DNA from: Ryuthela nishihirai
Lineage: Eukaryota; Arthropoda; Arachnida; Araneae; Heptathelidae
Length of the DNA: 64,000 nucleotides
Reading direction: 5' to 3'
Assembly (NCBI GenBank): GCA_038380435.1
Contig: JAWZYU010000020.1
Coordinates: 39,526,307-39,590,306 of the forward strand
Below are positions 11,001 through 20,703 of this stretch, one piece after another. Each line of letters opens with the position of its first letter. Positions within the stretch are counted from its first letter, which is position 1. The notes below the pieces were generated by a model. The model did no database searches. It was not told the DNA's origin and worked only from the letters and a program-made list of their open reading frames with translations. Both the position numbers and the translations under genes were made by a program.

Positions 11001-12510
11001 TATGTATACAGGCAATACAGGTATCAGGTACACATTGCCATAAACAATTTTGACGACACCTGAAGTTCATTTTTGTTGCATATTATGAAGAGCATCTTTC
11101 TTCAAGTTCATTCAGAATTTTTAGATCAGAGACCAGAGATTTATAGAGAAACTTGAAACTCATATTCTTCACTTAGCTAGTGCGATGCATACAAGATTTA
11201 CTAATTTTCTTACCTAAATCTGCCAAATCGAAACATTTCTTTCTATTCAAATATTATTTTACAGCAATAACAGATGCTTCGATAAGTCCTAAACGTCACT
11301 GATATTCAGAATTTTTTTCTTTAAGATACAAGGCTAAGTTAACGGCATAGAATTTAAAACACCATTTGAAAGAGTTCCTAGGATTTCACTCAATCGTAAA
11401 AGTGAAAATAGATTTCTCTGTATGAAAACAACTTCCAAATCTACTGCAGTCCTCGCTTAAAAGACCTAGTTGTAAAAAGAGGACTGGCAGCAGAAACACT
11501 CTCTGAACAACAACAAACAGAACCCCTTCTGGGACAAACAAGCAGCTATGACAGATGCCATATGAAGACTTCAGCACCTACACGTCCTATTTTACAAGTC
11601 TATGACTGCTTTTATGAGGGAACTTCCCGTGAAAGAACAGGTCTGAGGTAGCTACGACCGCGGATCTCTCCCCTCCCTCCGCATCCATCTACAAAACCAT
11701 CTCCTCCACGGCGAATGAAGTCTGGTGCCTTTGCTTATTGGCTTCGTTCTTCGTGTGTCTTTCATCTTCTTCAATTGATGGCAACCCGTTTTGCATGACA
11801 AACGGGCATCCTCCTTTTCTCCAAGAGCAAGGAAGTCACGATGCAGCCACTCGTCACAGCTATTGAAGAGGACAAGGCTCTCGTGTGGACAGGTGATGAC
11901 TTCGGCGATGGAGACGGAGAGAAATCAGCATAATGGCCATAGAAACAGAAGAAGGGGACCGAGGAGGAAAAGTGAGAGTGGAGAGTCGGAGAAAATGAGA
12001 GGAAAATAATGGAGAGATTGAGGGGAAGGAAATATGAAACTGGAGAGAACAGGTTGTTTGAGAGAGAGGTTATGGAAGTTTAATGTGAAGAGGGAAATTT
12101 TCCAAACAACTGTATTCAGGAGGCGAATATAAAACTTTTTTTAATGTTCGAAAGGAATGAGACGAACAGTGTTGTGAAGTGTTTGGATATGGAATACATA
12201 AGAAAAACAAACAAACAAATGTATAGTTGAGATTAATTTCGAGATATTGTGATTGTGATGCCGTAAAAAAAAGTTTAATCACTTTATGCTTTTTTGTTTT
12301 ATATTCCAGCTTTGCTTCTGTGCACACAACGGTTCTAAACTGGCCAAGTCACATGGAAGTGAAGGACTAAGAGTTGGGTAAGACTTAACGTCTTATCAGA
12401 AGGACCATATTTTTTCAATATCCAGCTTCACCCCTTTTGTCACCAGACAGACAGAGAGGGTGGATAAGGAAAATCTCAACAGCCGCAGTAGTGGCTCAAG
12501 ATTGGCATAT
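11001..12510. other. Unassigned sequence
   Basis: No recognisable gene. Around 11640-12010 the sequence is more GC- and purine-rich, with an open frame of 72 residues on the plus strand that has low complexity (Arg/Glu/Ser). I do not call it a gene. Confidence 0.4.
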
Positions 12511-12872
12511 TTATCTCTGAGCGGAATTGTTTTTTTCACACAATGGGATAAATGGTCAGGTCACAAGGACCACAATGGCTAACAGACGATTTGGGTAAGG
12601 AAACCCACTGCGTAATTGTTAGGAGACAGATGATAGCTTTCCGTCAAGATCATCCAACGTGTTCTTTAATGTGAATAGGCTATGGTTCTCCTGCACACGG
12701 AACCATGGCTTAACATCCTGTCCGAAGGAGAGTGACTTTCCCAATCACATCGATGTCCCTTTCTTGGCCAGAGCAGGGGTTGAGTTAGTTAAATCTTAAC
12801 GCTGGCAGACTTAGGACTTGAATCTAGGAACTGAAGACTACGAGGCTGGAGCCCTACCGACTGAGCATCAAC
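12511..12872 (-). mobile_element. Old SINE-A copy
   Basis: It can be followed from TCTCTGAGCGGAATTG through CATCCAACGTGTTCTTTAA, CACACGGAACCATGGCTTAAC and a tRNA-like head ending in CTACCGACTGAGCA. It is strongly diverged, with many substitutions and small deletions relative to the young copies. Confidence 0.85.
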
Positions 12873-13420
12873 TCGAAAATTACATGCCTGTCACGGTGTC
12901 GACTGAGCCAGCCACTTTCCCATGAGATCGAAGGACGTGAAACCTGAAATGTGGTTAGAAAAACGACAAAGAAAGGGGGAAAAAAAGAGAATCGCAAAAT
13001 GAAGCAAAAGAGAAGACAAAAACTGAAATAATTGATAACGATGCAAGGATTGAAATGGCGGAAACCGAGACTTCGGAAGTTCAAAGGACCAACGAATTAA
13101 GACGGAAAGAATACGTAATAAAGATATTAAATGCAATTATCGAGAAAGCGGAAACCCTGTTATGATTCTGAACATGGAGAATAATAAAAGAAAAGATCTT
13201 TTAACGAACAAAGAGACCACTAATTGAATTCTTATCCTCCACTTAAGATTTGGATGCTGATATTCAGCAGTAAGTAAGAGCTGCTCATTTAACTTTATTT
13301 CTTTAAATGCAAATATTCTTTTACTGACGATAAGAAGGATAAAATGATAAGGAAATTGAAGTGATAATCTTAAAATTATAATCTACTTAGCTTTTATTTA
13401 GCGATCGAAAATATCTTGAT
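12873..13420. other. Unassigned sequence
   Basis: Nothing recognised. Overlapping minus-strand open frames of 76-81 residues are Phe/Ser-rich and probably chance. Confidence 0.4.
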
Positions 13421-13422
13421 GA

Positions 13423-13800
13423 GGTTGGCTGAGTCGGTAGGTCGCCCTTTTCGTAATATAATGTACCTAATGTCCGAGTCCCTGCTGACGATTACGCTTA
13501 TCTCTTAATAATAGAATATATATATGCCTGTGCTGCCGATCACGCTAATCTCTTCGTATATAATGTACTTATGTCAGAGTGCCTTTTGCTGATTACGCTA
13601 ATCTCTTCGTATATAATGTACCTATGTCAGAGTGCCTTTTGCTGATTACGCTAATCTCTTCGTATATAATGTACCTATGTCAGAGCCCCTTTTGCTGATT
13701 ACGCTAATCTCTTCGTATATAATTACCTATGTCAGAGTGTCTTTTGCTGATTACGCTAATCTCTTCGTAATATAATGTACCTATGTCAGAGTCCCTACTG
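13423..13800 (+). repeat. 53-bp tandem satellite with a tRNA/SINE-like first unit
   Basis: GAT(T/C)ACGCTAATCTCTTCG recurs at about 13538, 13591, 13644, 13697 and 13749, a 53-bp period. Each unit continues TATATAATGTACCTATGTCAGAG and then TGCCTTTTGCT. The left edge (13428-13490) looks like a tRNA-type head: TGGCTGAGTCGGTAGG as an A-box region, then TAATATAATGTACC and a B-box-like GTCCGAGTCCC. Units correspond to the second half of this head plus a spacer. Confidence 0.88.
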
Positions 13801-14175
13801 CCTTCACGTTGAAGTTTTACCAGTGGAGTTGAAAATTTCAACGTTCGTCTGTGGGTGCATTAAGAAATGTTATGATAAAATATCATTGGAAAGGTTAATA
13901 AATCTAGATCAGATCTGTCTATATTCATAAAGAAAGGTTATCTATTGACATAGAATTCAAGAAATAATTAAGAAAGATATTAAAGACTATCTGTTGACAA
14001 AAAATTCAAAAGTTAATTTAACTTAATTTTTTTTAGGAAAATGATTTCTTTAATTCTATGTCAGCAGTTAATCTGTGTATTTACTATTGATTGATTCTTG
14101 CATAAATAGCGCTTGAATGTGAGTGACTCTAATTTACACCATATTTGGTAATATTGAAACTTTGATGTTCTAGAT
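13801..14175. other. Unassigned AT-rich sequence
   Basis: Contains short imperfect repeats of the type GAAAGGTTATCTATTGACA / GAAAGATATTAAAGACTAT. No gene was seen. Confidence 0.35.
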
Positions 14176-14315
14176 CATTGATTCTCAACCTTTTATGCTT
14201 CACGTACCCCCTGGAAATGTGTATGTAACTGGCATACCCCTTGTATAGATAGATAAAACTATAGTTATAGTATAACACGTACTCCACGTTGAGTACTCCA
14301 CGTTGAGAACCCCTA
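14176..14315 (+). mobile_element. hAT-type non-autonomous element, short copy
   Basis: Ends are CATTGATTCTCAACC on the left and CGTTGAGAACCCCTA on the right, which are hAT-style terminal inverted repeats. Flanking 8-mers TTCTAGAT and TTCGAAAT match at six of eight positions, fitting an old 8-bp target duplication. The interior holds CACGTACCCCCTGG, the uninterrupted version of the site that carries a MITE in the neighbouring copy. GTACTCCACGTTGA is locally duplicated near the right end. Confidence 0.75.
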
Positions 14316-14428
14316 TTCGAAATCATAGATGGCGCCAGGAGAGACAAAACGGGAAGTTTTATAGGCACAATTAGCTGAAAAATAAATATCTGTCTATAGA
14401 CAACTCACGAGCGAATCATACTCTAGTG

Positions 14429-14862
14429 TAGGGGTTCTCAACGTGGGGTATGCGGTAAATTTTTTTGGGTACGCCGTGAGAGCTCAAAAGTCGCAAGATC
14501 TAGTAACTATTTCAGTGTTTTATTTTATTCCCATTGTTATACTATAACTATAGTTTATCTATCTATATAGTATATATCTATCTATACACGCCAGTTACAT
14601 ACACATTTCCAGGGGGTACAGTCGCTCAAAAAAGTATCCGAACGCTATGGTTGATTACAGAATTCAGAAAGAATATCTGGCAACGATTTTTTTAGAAATT
14701 AATGATCTGGCAACCTTCGTGTACTGTACACGAAGGTTGCCAGATCACTAATTTCTGAAAAAATCGTTGCCAGGTGTTTTTACTGAATTTTGTATACAAC
14801 CATAGCGTTCGGATACTTTTTTGAGCGACTGTACGTGAAGCATAAAAGGTTGGAAACCACTG
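14429..14862 (-). mobile_element. hAT-type non-autonomous element with nested palindromic MITE
   Basis: The element starts TAGGGGTTCTCAACG and ends GGTTGGAAACCACTG, an imperfect inverted repeat. A perfect 8-bp duplication CTCTAGTG flanks it (14421-14428 and 14863-14870), diagnostic of hAT insertion. Internal sequence is homologous to the copy at 14176-14315 in the opposite orientation. A 213-bp MITE (14619-14831) interrupts the sequence GGGGGTACGTGAAGC at its TA. Confidence 0.88.
14619..14831. mobile_element. Palindromic Tc1/mariner-type MITE (copy 1)
   Basis: Begins CAGTCGCTCAAAAAAGTATC and ends with its inverse; TA flanks both sides (14617-14618, 14832-14833). The whole 213 bp is close to a perfect palindrome without a spacer, centred on CGTGTACTGTACACG. 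No coding sequence. A transcript would fold into one long hairpin. Inserted into the hAT-type element. Confidence 0.93.
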
Positions 14863-14870
14863 CTCTAGTG

Positions 14871-15280
14871 GATTAGTAATTCTGCGAAGTACCTTGCTTC
14901 CTATTTTATAACCTACTTCAAAAATATCTCTTGAGAAGTATTTTGTATATTTCATTTACATTATTCTTCATTTGTTTGTTGGAAAATAAGTAATGCCTTT
15001 GCTCTTATACCTTGAAAACTTTGTGTAAAAGTGAAATTGTAATTTACGATTACATTCTTATTTCCTACAAACAATGAAACAAGGAAATTTTATTGTTTCT
15101 TGCAGTAACATAGTGCATAAAGGCAATAATTTGTAATAGTGATTTGATTATTTGCAATTGAAAGTTAACTTCATAATTGTTCATGGAATAAATGCAATAG
15201 GTAGTAGATACTTAAAACTATGTGTTACTATTCCAAATTGCATTTGCAACTAATTTGTTCTAATAAAGATTCATTAATTC
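14871..15280. other. Unassigned AT-rich sequence
   Basis: No gene or repeat recognised. Confidence 0.35.
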
Positions 15281-15282
15281 AG

Positions 15283-15350
15283 TTTAGTGGTCAGAATATC
15301 TGACATGTAACTGAGAGACTTGGGTTCGAGTCGCAATCACGGCGATCCAA
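15283..15350 (+). repeat. tRNA-like fragment (possible unrelated SINE head)
   Basis: TTTAGTGGTCAGAATATCTGA resembles an A-box region and GGGTTCGAGTCG a B box, about 40 bp apart. The potential acceptor and anticodon stems do not pair, so this is not a functional tRNA. It is probably the head of a decayed SINE of another family. Confidence 0.45.
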
Positions 15351-15651
15351 ACCAAATCTCGTATTTTCATTACTTCTCATCAAATGGTGATCGAGATAAA
15401 GTTTAAGGGCAGCAATAGTACCATTTATCCTGAAAAATACTTCTCAGATATAATTTAGCGTAAAAATAATATCCTTTATATCAAACTGTAAATTTCAATA
15501 AAAAGAAGAAAAAAGGAAATTTTATTTCAATTATGTCAATGGTGTTTTAGCTTTTGCAAATTTTGAAAAAGAATCCTTAGGCTGAGTGGAGCTTCTGTTG
15601 CATTTATCAGCTTCGATAACTTTGTGACTAAACGAACTTTAAGGTATCTGT

Positions 15652-15689
15652 CTGGAGCAGGAGTTTGACTCAGTCAACTCCTGCTCCAG
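15652..15689. repeat. Perfect 14-bp inverted repeat
   Basis: CTGGAGCAGGAGTT (15652-15665), a 10-nt loop and AACTCCTGCTCCAG (15676-15689). It lies at the left edge of an old SINE-A. Function unknown. Confidence 0.8.
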
Positions 15690-15699
15690 ATATCTTCAG

Positions 15700-16060
15700 G
15701 AGTCAGTCTTATCAGTTCGTAATCTGGTGTTTCCATGATTGAGTCCCACTTGGATCTGGTGTTCCCATGATCGAGTCCACCAGCATTGACATTTATCTCG
15801 CTTACCTCTACGCTTCTGTCAGTGGAATAGTTGTAAAAGCCTCCTTTCGTCGGATTGGAATAGTTGCAAAGCCTCCTTTCGTCGTTAAAGAATACAATGG
15901 ATGGCCTTGACGGGAGGTTTCCCATCTGTCTTGTAATAGCTATCCAGTGAGTCCCCTCCTTCCAAATTTCTCTGAGCCCTCGGGATTCTTGTGACCTGGT
16001 TATTTGGCTCAGTTTGCGCAAAAATAAAGATCCATTTAGAGGTAAAACATCGTAACCTGG
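15700..16060 (+). mobile_element. Old SINE-A copy with internal duplication
   Basis: The B-box region (TTCCCATGATCGAGTCC) occurs twice in slightly different form near 15731 and 15762. It is followed by CAGCATTGACATTTATCTCGC, then the SINE-A 3' half AAGAATACAATGGATGGCCTTGACGGGAGG and so on, to AGAGGTAAAACATCG. Much of the middle is missing. Confidence 0.75.
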
Positions 16061-16192
16061 TTAAGTTAGATTCAAAACTAGACGTGTCCTTCAGCATGAA
16101 AAAGAAAAATCTTGTCAAGCCCAAATTATGTTCTAAAATATCTAAAACTATACTGATCTGTTGTTTGCGAAGTTTAAAATCCGGTGACTTAG

Positions 16193-16451
16193 GGAACACC
16201 GATGGAACACCGCCGCCGTCCGTCGGATGGGACGTTAAGCCGTCGGCCCGTGTGCGGGAGAGCCATACCCTGTGCACATTAAAGAACACGCTGGATGGCC
16301 TTGACGGGAGGCTACCATCTGTCTCCCAACAGCTGTTCCAGTGGGTCCTCTCCCCCAACCTTCTCTGAGCCTTCGGGGTCCATGTGATCTGGCCATTAAG
16401 CCCATGGTGTGCAAAAAAGTGCCGCTCAGAGGTAAAACAACCTAACCCAAC
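16193..16451 (+). mobile_element. SINE-A, 5'-truncated, 12-bp target duplication
   Basis: Starts in the middle of the SINE (GGAACACCGATGG) and runs to AACCTAACCCAACC. Flanking CCGGTGACTTAG (16181-16192) and CCGGTGATTTAG (16452-16463) are target-site duplications, so the truncation occurred at insertion. This is the signature of target-primed reverse transcription by a LINE partner. Confidence 0.88.
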
Positions 16452-16574
16452 CCGGTGATTTAGTGTTATAGCGTTGGCCAGCAGTCCGAAAAAACAAAGA
16501 AAGTGTTTATTATCTTCTCTAATTGATATTATCAGGCAGACCTGATGCTTAGGAATAAACAAAGATAGTAATTT

Positions 16575-16692
16575 TATAAGATAAGCTTGCGTTTCAGTAT
16601 CACATTTCAGTATCACGTCTAAGATAAAATATATATAGATATAAGATAAAATGCTTGCGTTTCAGTATCACATTTCAGTATCACGTCTAAGT
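16575..16692 (+). repeat. Two-copy tandem duplication
   Basis: TAAGATAA followed by (AT)GCTTGCGTTTCAGTATCAC and ATTTCAGTATCACGTCTAAG occurs twice about 66 bp apart, separated by a TA-rich linker. CAGTATCAC is itself repeated within each unit. Confidence 0.8.
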
Positions 16693-17321
16693 TTGCCTGC
16701 GTATGTATGCTGGGGGGGGGAGGCGTGGGACAGATGGGAGGGGGAACCGCATTTTATATGGGGGATAATAGAATGAATTTTCCCTTCCTAACAGAAAACA
16801 AAATATGACACTCCGCAAATTTCAAACGGAGAAGATAAAAGTAAAATTTACTAGAAAATAATTTAGAGATCTTAATCAAATTTATTTATATATTCTTATT
16901 TTGCAGCAACGTTCACTCAATGTTTACAGAATTATGGAAGATGATACACGTAACAGAAGTTTTCCTTATCCTAGGAATTTTTAACCAAAGTTTACAAAAA
17001 CTAAAAGGCTATTGAAACAAATGAAAGCAAATATTTTTCTTTTCTTTAAAATACACTATTTGATATAAAGGCTATTATTTTAGATTTAATAATTAGAACG
17101 AAAAATACTGTTGTTGGCTCTAAAACCCTCAACACTTTAAAAAAGCCATATATTTCCATATAAGTGTTATTGGAATACATTCAATTAATAGGAATTTATG
17201 ATTAGGACAGATGTGATTTAGATGTCTAAACTATTACCTTTTTTTCACAATTTCTTTATACAAGTGCGATATTTCGTCTTGTTGTCTCTTTATAAATAAG
17301 ATTGATATAAAGCTCCCAGGA
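16693..17321. other. Unassigned AT-rich sequence with a G-run
   Basis: A run of G near 16710 is followed by AT-rich sequence. No gene was seen. Confidence 0.35.
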
Positions 17322-17713
17322 TTGGATTGGATTGTTTTACCTCTGAGCGGCACTTTTTTGCACACCATGGGCTAAATGGTCATTCCACAAGGACCCGAAG
17401 GCTCAGAGAAAGTTGGGGGAGGGGACCCACTGGAACAGCTGTTGGGAGACAGATGGTAGCCTCCCGTCAAGGCCATCCAGCGTGTTCTTTAACGTGCATA
17501 GGGTATGGCTCTCCCGCACACGGGGCCACGGCTTAACGTCCCATCCGACGGACGGCGGCCTTTCCAAGCCCATCGGTGTCCCCTACTGACCGTGGGCAGG
17601 GTGGGGAAATTTTGCGGAGATAAATCTCAACGCTGACCCAGCTGGGACTCGAACCTGGGAACTACAGATTATGAGCCTGGCGCGCTACCGACTGAGCCAC
17701 CCCCGCCCTAAAA
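17322..17713 (-). mobile_element. Young SINE-A copy, full length
   Basis: A 9-bp target duplication CTCCCAGGA flanks it (17313-17321 and 17714-17722). The tail on the left is TTGGATTGGATTG, a variant of the usual GGGTTGGGTTG. The head on the right has an intact B box (complement of GGTTCGAGTCCCAGC) and an A-box complement near 17688-17702. The anticodon-loop position corresponds to ATAATCTG, close to tRNA-Met. Confidence 0.95.
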
Positions 17714-18382
17714 CTCCCAGGACTTGAAATGGAACCAAAACCAGCTCCAAGGAAAGATAGTTTAATCCACCAACCATCCTACTTATTAGTGAAAATTATC
17801 AATAGGTATCAGTGACAATTTTATTAATTGTTAAAATAATTTTCCTATTATAAATGAAATCAAAATATTTTATTATGTTTATATACTACGTTACATGTAG
17901 CTGCAACGATTATATTCGACACCAAATTTATGACCATCATTTCTTCACATAATATATATTTATATACAAACACTGACTGTCCAAATTATTATGAACACCG
18001 TGCCATGGTACAGTTCCCAAAATTTCAAAAATTTACAATTATCTGCGCATAGTTCTCGTTTAAATGAGTTTTGAAGTATTGTTCAAAACCGTCGTCATCT
18101 CTCTCAATGATGAACTGTATCAGCACTGATTTGCCGTACAGTTCATACTAACAACCTCCTGTCCCTGCCTATCAGAGCCTTTTTACCCCACATTTGCCTC
18201 AATTGGCAGACGTCTTTTGAGACCGTTGGCGTTCTCCATACACTTGCGATATTGTGCTTCTTGTTTTTCTGCTTACTTCCATTAGCACCGTTACGTATGT
18301 TCCTTGCCCGTAGTGCTACAACGACGAGCGCCTTTCGAAGTCAGTCAGATAAGACTTTTTACCAATGTCGTCCTTGCCTCTG

Positions 18383-18758
18383 CGGCGGGGGTGGCTCAGT
18401 CAGTAGCGCGCCAGGCTCGTAATCTGTAGTTCCCAGGTTCGAGTCCCAGCTGGGTCAGCATTGAGATTTATCTCCGCAAAATTCCCCGCCCTGCCCACGA
18501 TCGGTAGGGGACACCGATGGGCTTGGAAAGGCCACCGTCCGTCGGATGGGACGTTAAGCCGTGGCCCGTGTGCGGGAGAGCCTGTGCACGTTAAAGAACA
18601 CGCTGGATGGCCTTGACGGGAGGCTATCATCTGTCTCCCAACAGCTGTTCCAGTGGCTCTCCTCCCCCAACCTTCTCTGAGCCTTCGGGGTCCATGTGAC
18701 CTGGCTATTTAGCCCATGGTGTGCAAAAAAGTGCCGCTCAGAGGTAAAACAACCCAAC
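18383..18758 (+). mobile_element. Young SINE-A copy nested in Tc1 remnant
   Basis: Flanked by the duplication TTGCCTCTG (within 18372-18382 and 18759-18769, CCTTGCCTCTG both sides). The head GGGGGTGGCTCAGTCAGTAG and B box GGTTCGAGTCCC are intact. The copy lacks a few bases in the middle (AGAGCCTGTGCACG instead of AGAGCCATACCCTGTGCACG). Its position inside the deleted Tc1 element shows the SINE came later. Confidence 0.95.
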
Positions 18759-18869
18759 CCTTGCCTCTGCTTTCCATCATGTCTTTGCGGTTTCATAGTG
18801 CTTCGTAGTGACGTAGAATTGTTTCGTGAGTAAGAAATTATTTTGCTTACATTGGCATGTTTTATGGCA

Positions 18870-19045
18870 CAGTCGCTCAAAAAAGTATCCGAACACTATG
18901 GTTGATTATAGAATTCAGAGAAAATATCTTCGTGTCACCTGACACGAAGGTTGCCAGATCACTAATTTCTAAAAAAATCGTTGCCAGATATTTTCTCTGA
19001 ATTCTGTAATCAACCAGAGTGTTCGGATACTTTTTTGAGCGACTG
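18870..19045. mobile_element. Palindromic MITE (copy 2), internally shortened
   Basis: Begins CAGTCGCTCAAAAAAGTATC and ends GAGCGACTG with TA on the right; the left flank is CA. At 176 bp it is shorter than the 213-bp copies because one arm lost part of its interior. The centre is CGTGTCACCTGACACG rather than CGTGTACTGTACACG. Nested near the right end of the Tc1 type C element. Confidence 0.92.
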
Positions 19046-19091
19046 TACTTCATGCACCGTGCAGTGCTCATAATAATTTGGTCAGGCAGTG

Positions 19092-20230
19092 TACATATAA
19101 AAGTCAGAGCGTGAGTGACAATTACGGACTGCACAGCTGACATTTCTATTTTAGATTGGAGAAAAAAATCATTGCTTTAGGTTGTTTTACAGTGAGGGAC
19201 AATTTCCAGTCGAGCATCCATTGGTTTCAATTTTCCTTTTTTTTTGCCATTGGTGCATTGTAGAAAAAACATATTCTTGAGTAGTTGTTTTTAACACTAG
19301 TTTAATTGGTACAATGCTTTACTTGTTTCTTTTATTTATTTGCTACATATATGACAGATAAGAATCCCGTAAAATGCTTTGGTTTATAGAGATCTTCTCA
19401 TACAATGATGTGCTCTTCTAATACTGAAATCAAGTTTTCTGACAACTGCCTGAAAGAGGACACAACATGCAGACTACTAGAACTGTTATAGCAGTCACTA
19501 TTCCGTTAAGGATAATTCCGATGGCTTTTCCGTATCACAAATTATAAATTAGTTTCTATGTGTGTACGATTCAGCACTGGTAGCACTTCAGTATTTTCTA
19601 ATGTTTGTTGTTACCAGAGCACACAGAAGAACCAAGGAATTCCCGAAATCCAACTTGCGTAAAACTTTTGACGCTGTATCCTGTGCTTAGAAATTAGTTT
19701 TGCGGATGGTAACGGTTTTAATCTGCATTCTGCCATTCTCTTTGTGATATTAAGTATATTTGCTCTCTCGCTCTCTGATTAATATTTCATCACGTAATGT
19801 ATAAATCTATGAAATCATGAATTAAAACCAGAAGAGGTTTCATGTTCACTGTTTGGGGCAGAGAGATGAGCCAAACAGTGAACATGTATCTCTTCTATCT
19901 AATCTATATCTCTATTTAATCTATATCTCTAAGAGAGATGAGTCGTCGAATTTTGTCTACCTAAGACGAAGTCATGAAGTATTAGTTTTGTGTTAGGAAA
20001 GGTTTGAAGGAAAAGTTACACTCTTATGACCACAATGTTGATGAAATAGCAGAAATACTCATCGCAAAGCTGTTACCTTTGTTTACCTTGAACAGCATTC
20101 ATAGATCATAGGCTAATGATTCTCCAGAATTTATTCAGAGAGCGAAATGATGTTCTCTGATTCTAGTGCATTTGTTTACTTATCATTTCTTGCTTTTGTA
20201 TTCTTTTTTGCAACAAGTCTTGTTGAGTTT
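19092..20230. other. Unassigned sequence
   Basis: About 1.1 kb without a gene. It contains a perfect inverted repeat described separately, then repeated TAATCTATATCTCT near 19900-19940. Confidence 0.4.
19841..19886. repeat. Perfect 16-bp inverted repeat
   Basis: CATGTTCACTGTTTGG (19841-19856) and CCAAACAGTGAACATG (19871-19886), separated by 14 nt containing GAGAGATGAG. AGAGAGATGAG recurs near 19930. Confidence 0.85.
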
Positions 20231-20703
20231 TTTTCGCCTCTGAACGACAGTTTTTTGCACATAATGAGCAAAAAGGACAGGTCACAAGCATCCCAAGGGC
20301 TTAGAGTAGGTTGGAGAAAGGTTGTGTTCAGTTGTTCTACCTCTCAGCGGTATTGGTTTGCAAACAACGGATAAATGACTAGGTCACAAGGACCCGGTGG
20401 GCTCAGAAAAGGTTAGAGGAGGGAACCCACTGAACAGTTAGGAGAGAGATAAGAGCCTCCAGTCATAGCCATTCAGCGCGTTTTTTAACGTGAACAGGGT
20501 ATGGCTCTGCTGCACACGGGACCAAGACTTTACGTTCCATCTTACTAACGGAGGGTAATCCTTCCAAGCCCATCAATGTTCCTTTTTTCACAGAGGATAG
20601 GGGTGGAAGTTTAATGGAGATAAATCTCAACTCTGACCCAATTGGGACTCGAACCTTGGAACTACAAATACGACAGCACTACCAACAGAGTCAACTCTCG
20701 CCA
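20231..20703 (-). mobile_element. Old SINE-A: 3' fragment followed by near-complete old copy
   Basis: 20231-20327 contains only the tail-proximal part (CGCCTCTGAACGACAGTTTTTTGC and onward). At 20331 a second tail begins (GTTGTTCTACCTCTCAGCGG) and runs to a decayed head near 20703. Both are highly diverged. The arrangement resembles the tandem tail units at 41.45-42.17 kb. Confidence 0.8.

Larger units (their letters stand above)
17971..19091 (-). mobile_element. Deleted Tc1/mariner element (type C) with nested SINE-A and MITE
   Basis: The left end starts CACTGACTGTCCAAATTATT; the right end, read in reverse, starts CACTGCCTGACCAAATTATT. TA follows the right end (19092-19093); the left flank is AA, probably mutated. 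Without its insertions the element is only about 550 bp. On the minus strand (18360 down to 18070) a decayed transposase N-terminus is readable: LTDFER, then SRKTRSTISQVY, then SQKTSAN, the Tc1 helix-turn-helix. The catalytic part is deleted. It is homologous to 53888-55042. Confidence 0.82.

Noticed and set aside
18383..18455. True tRNA genes at SINE heads
   Set aside because: A and B boxes are present but acceptor stems do not pair, the anticodon position varies, and each is followed by the same SINE body and flanked by target duplications.
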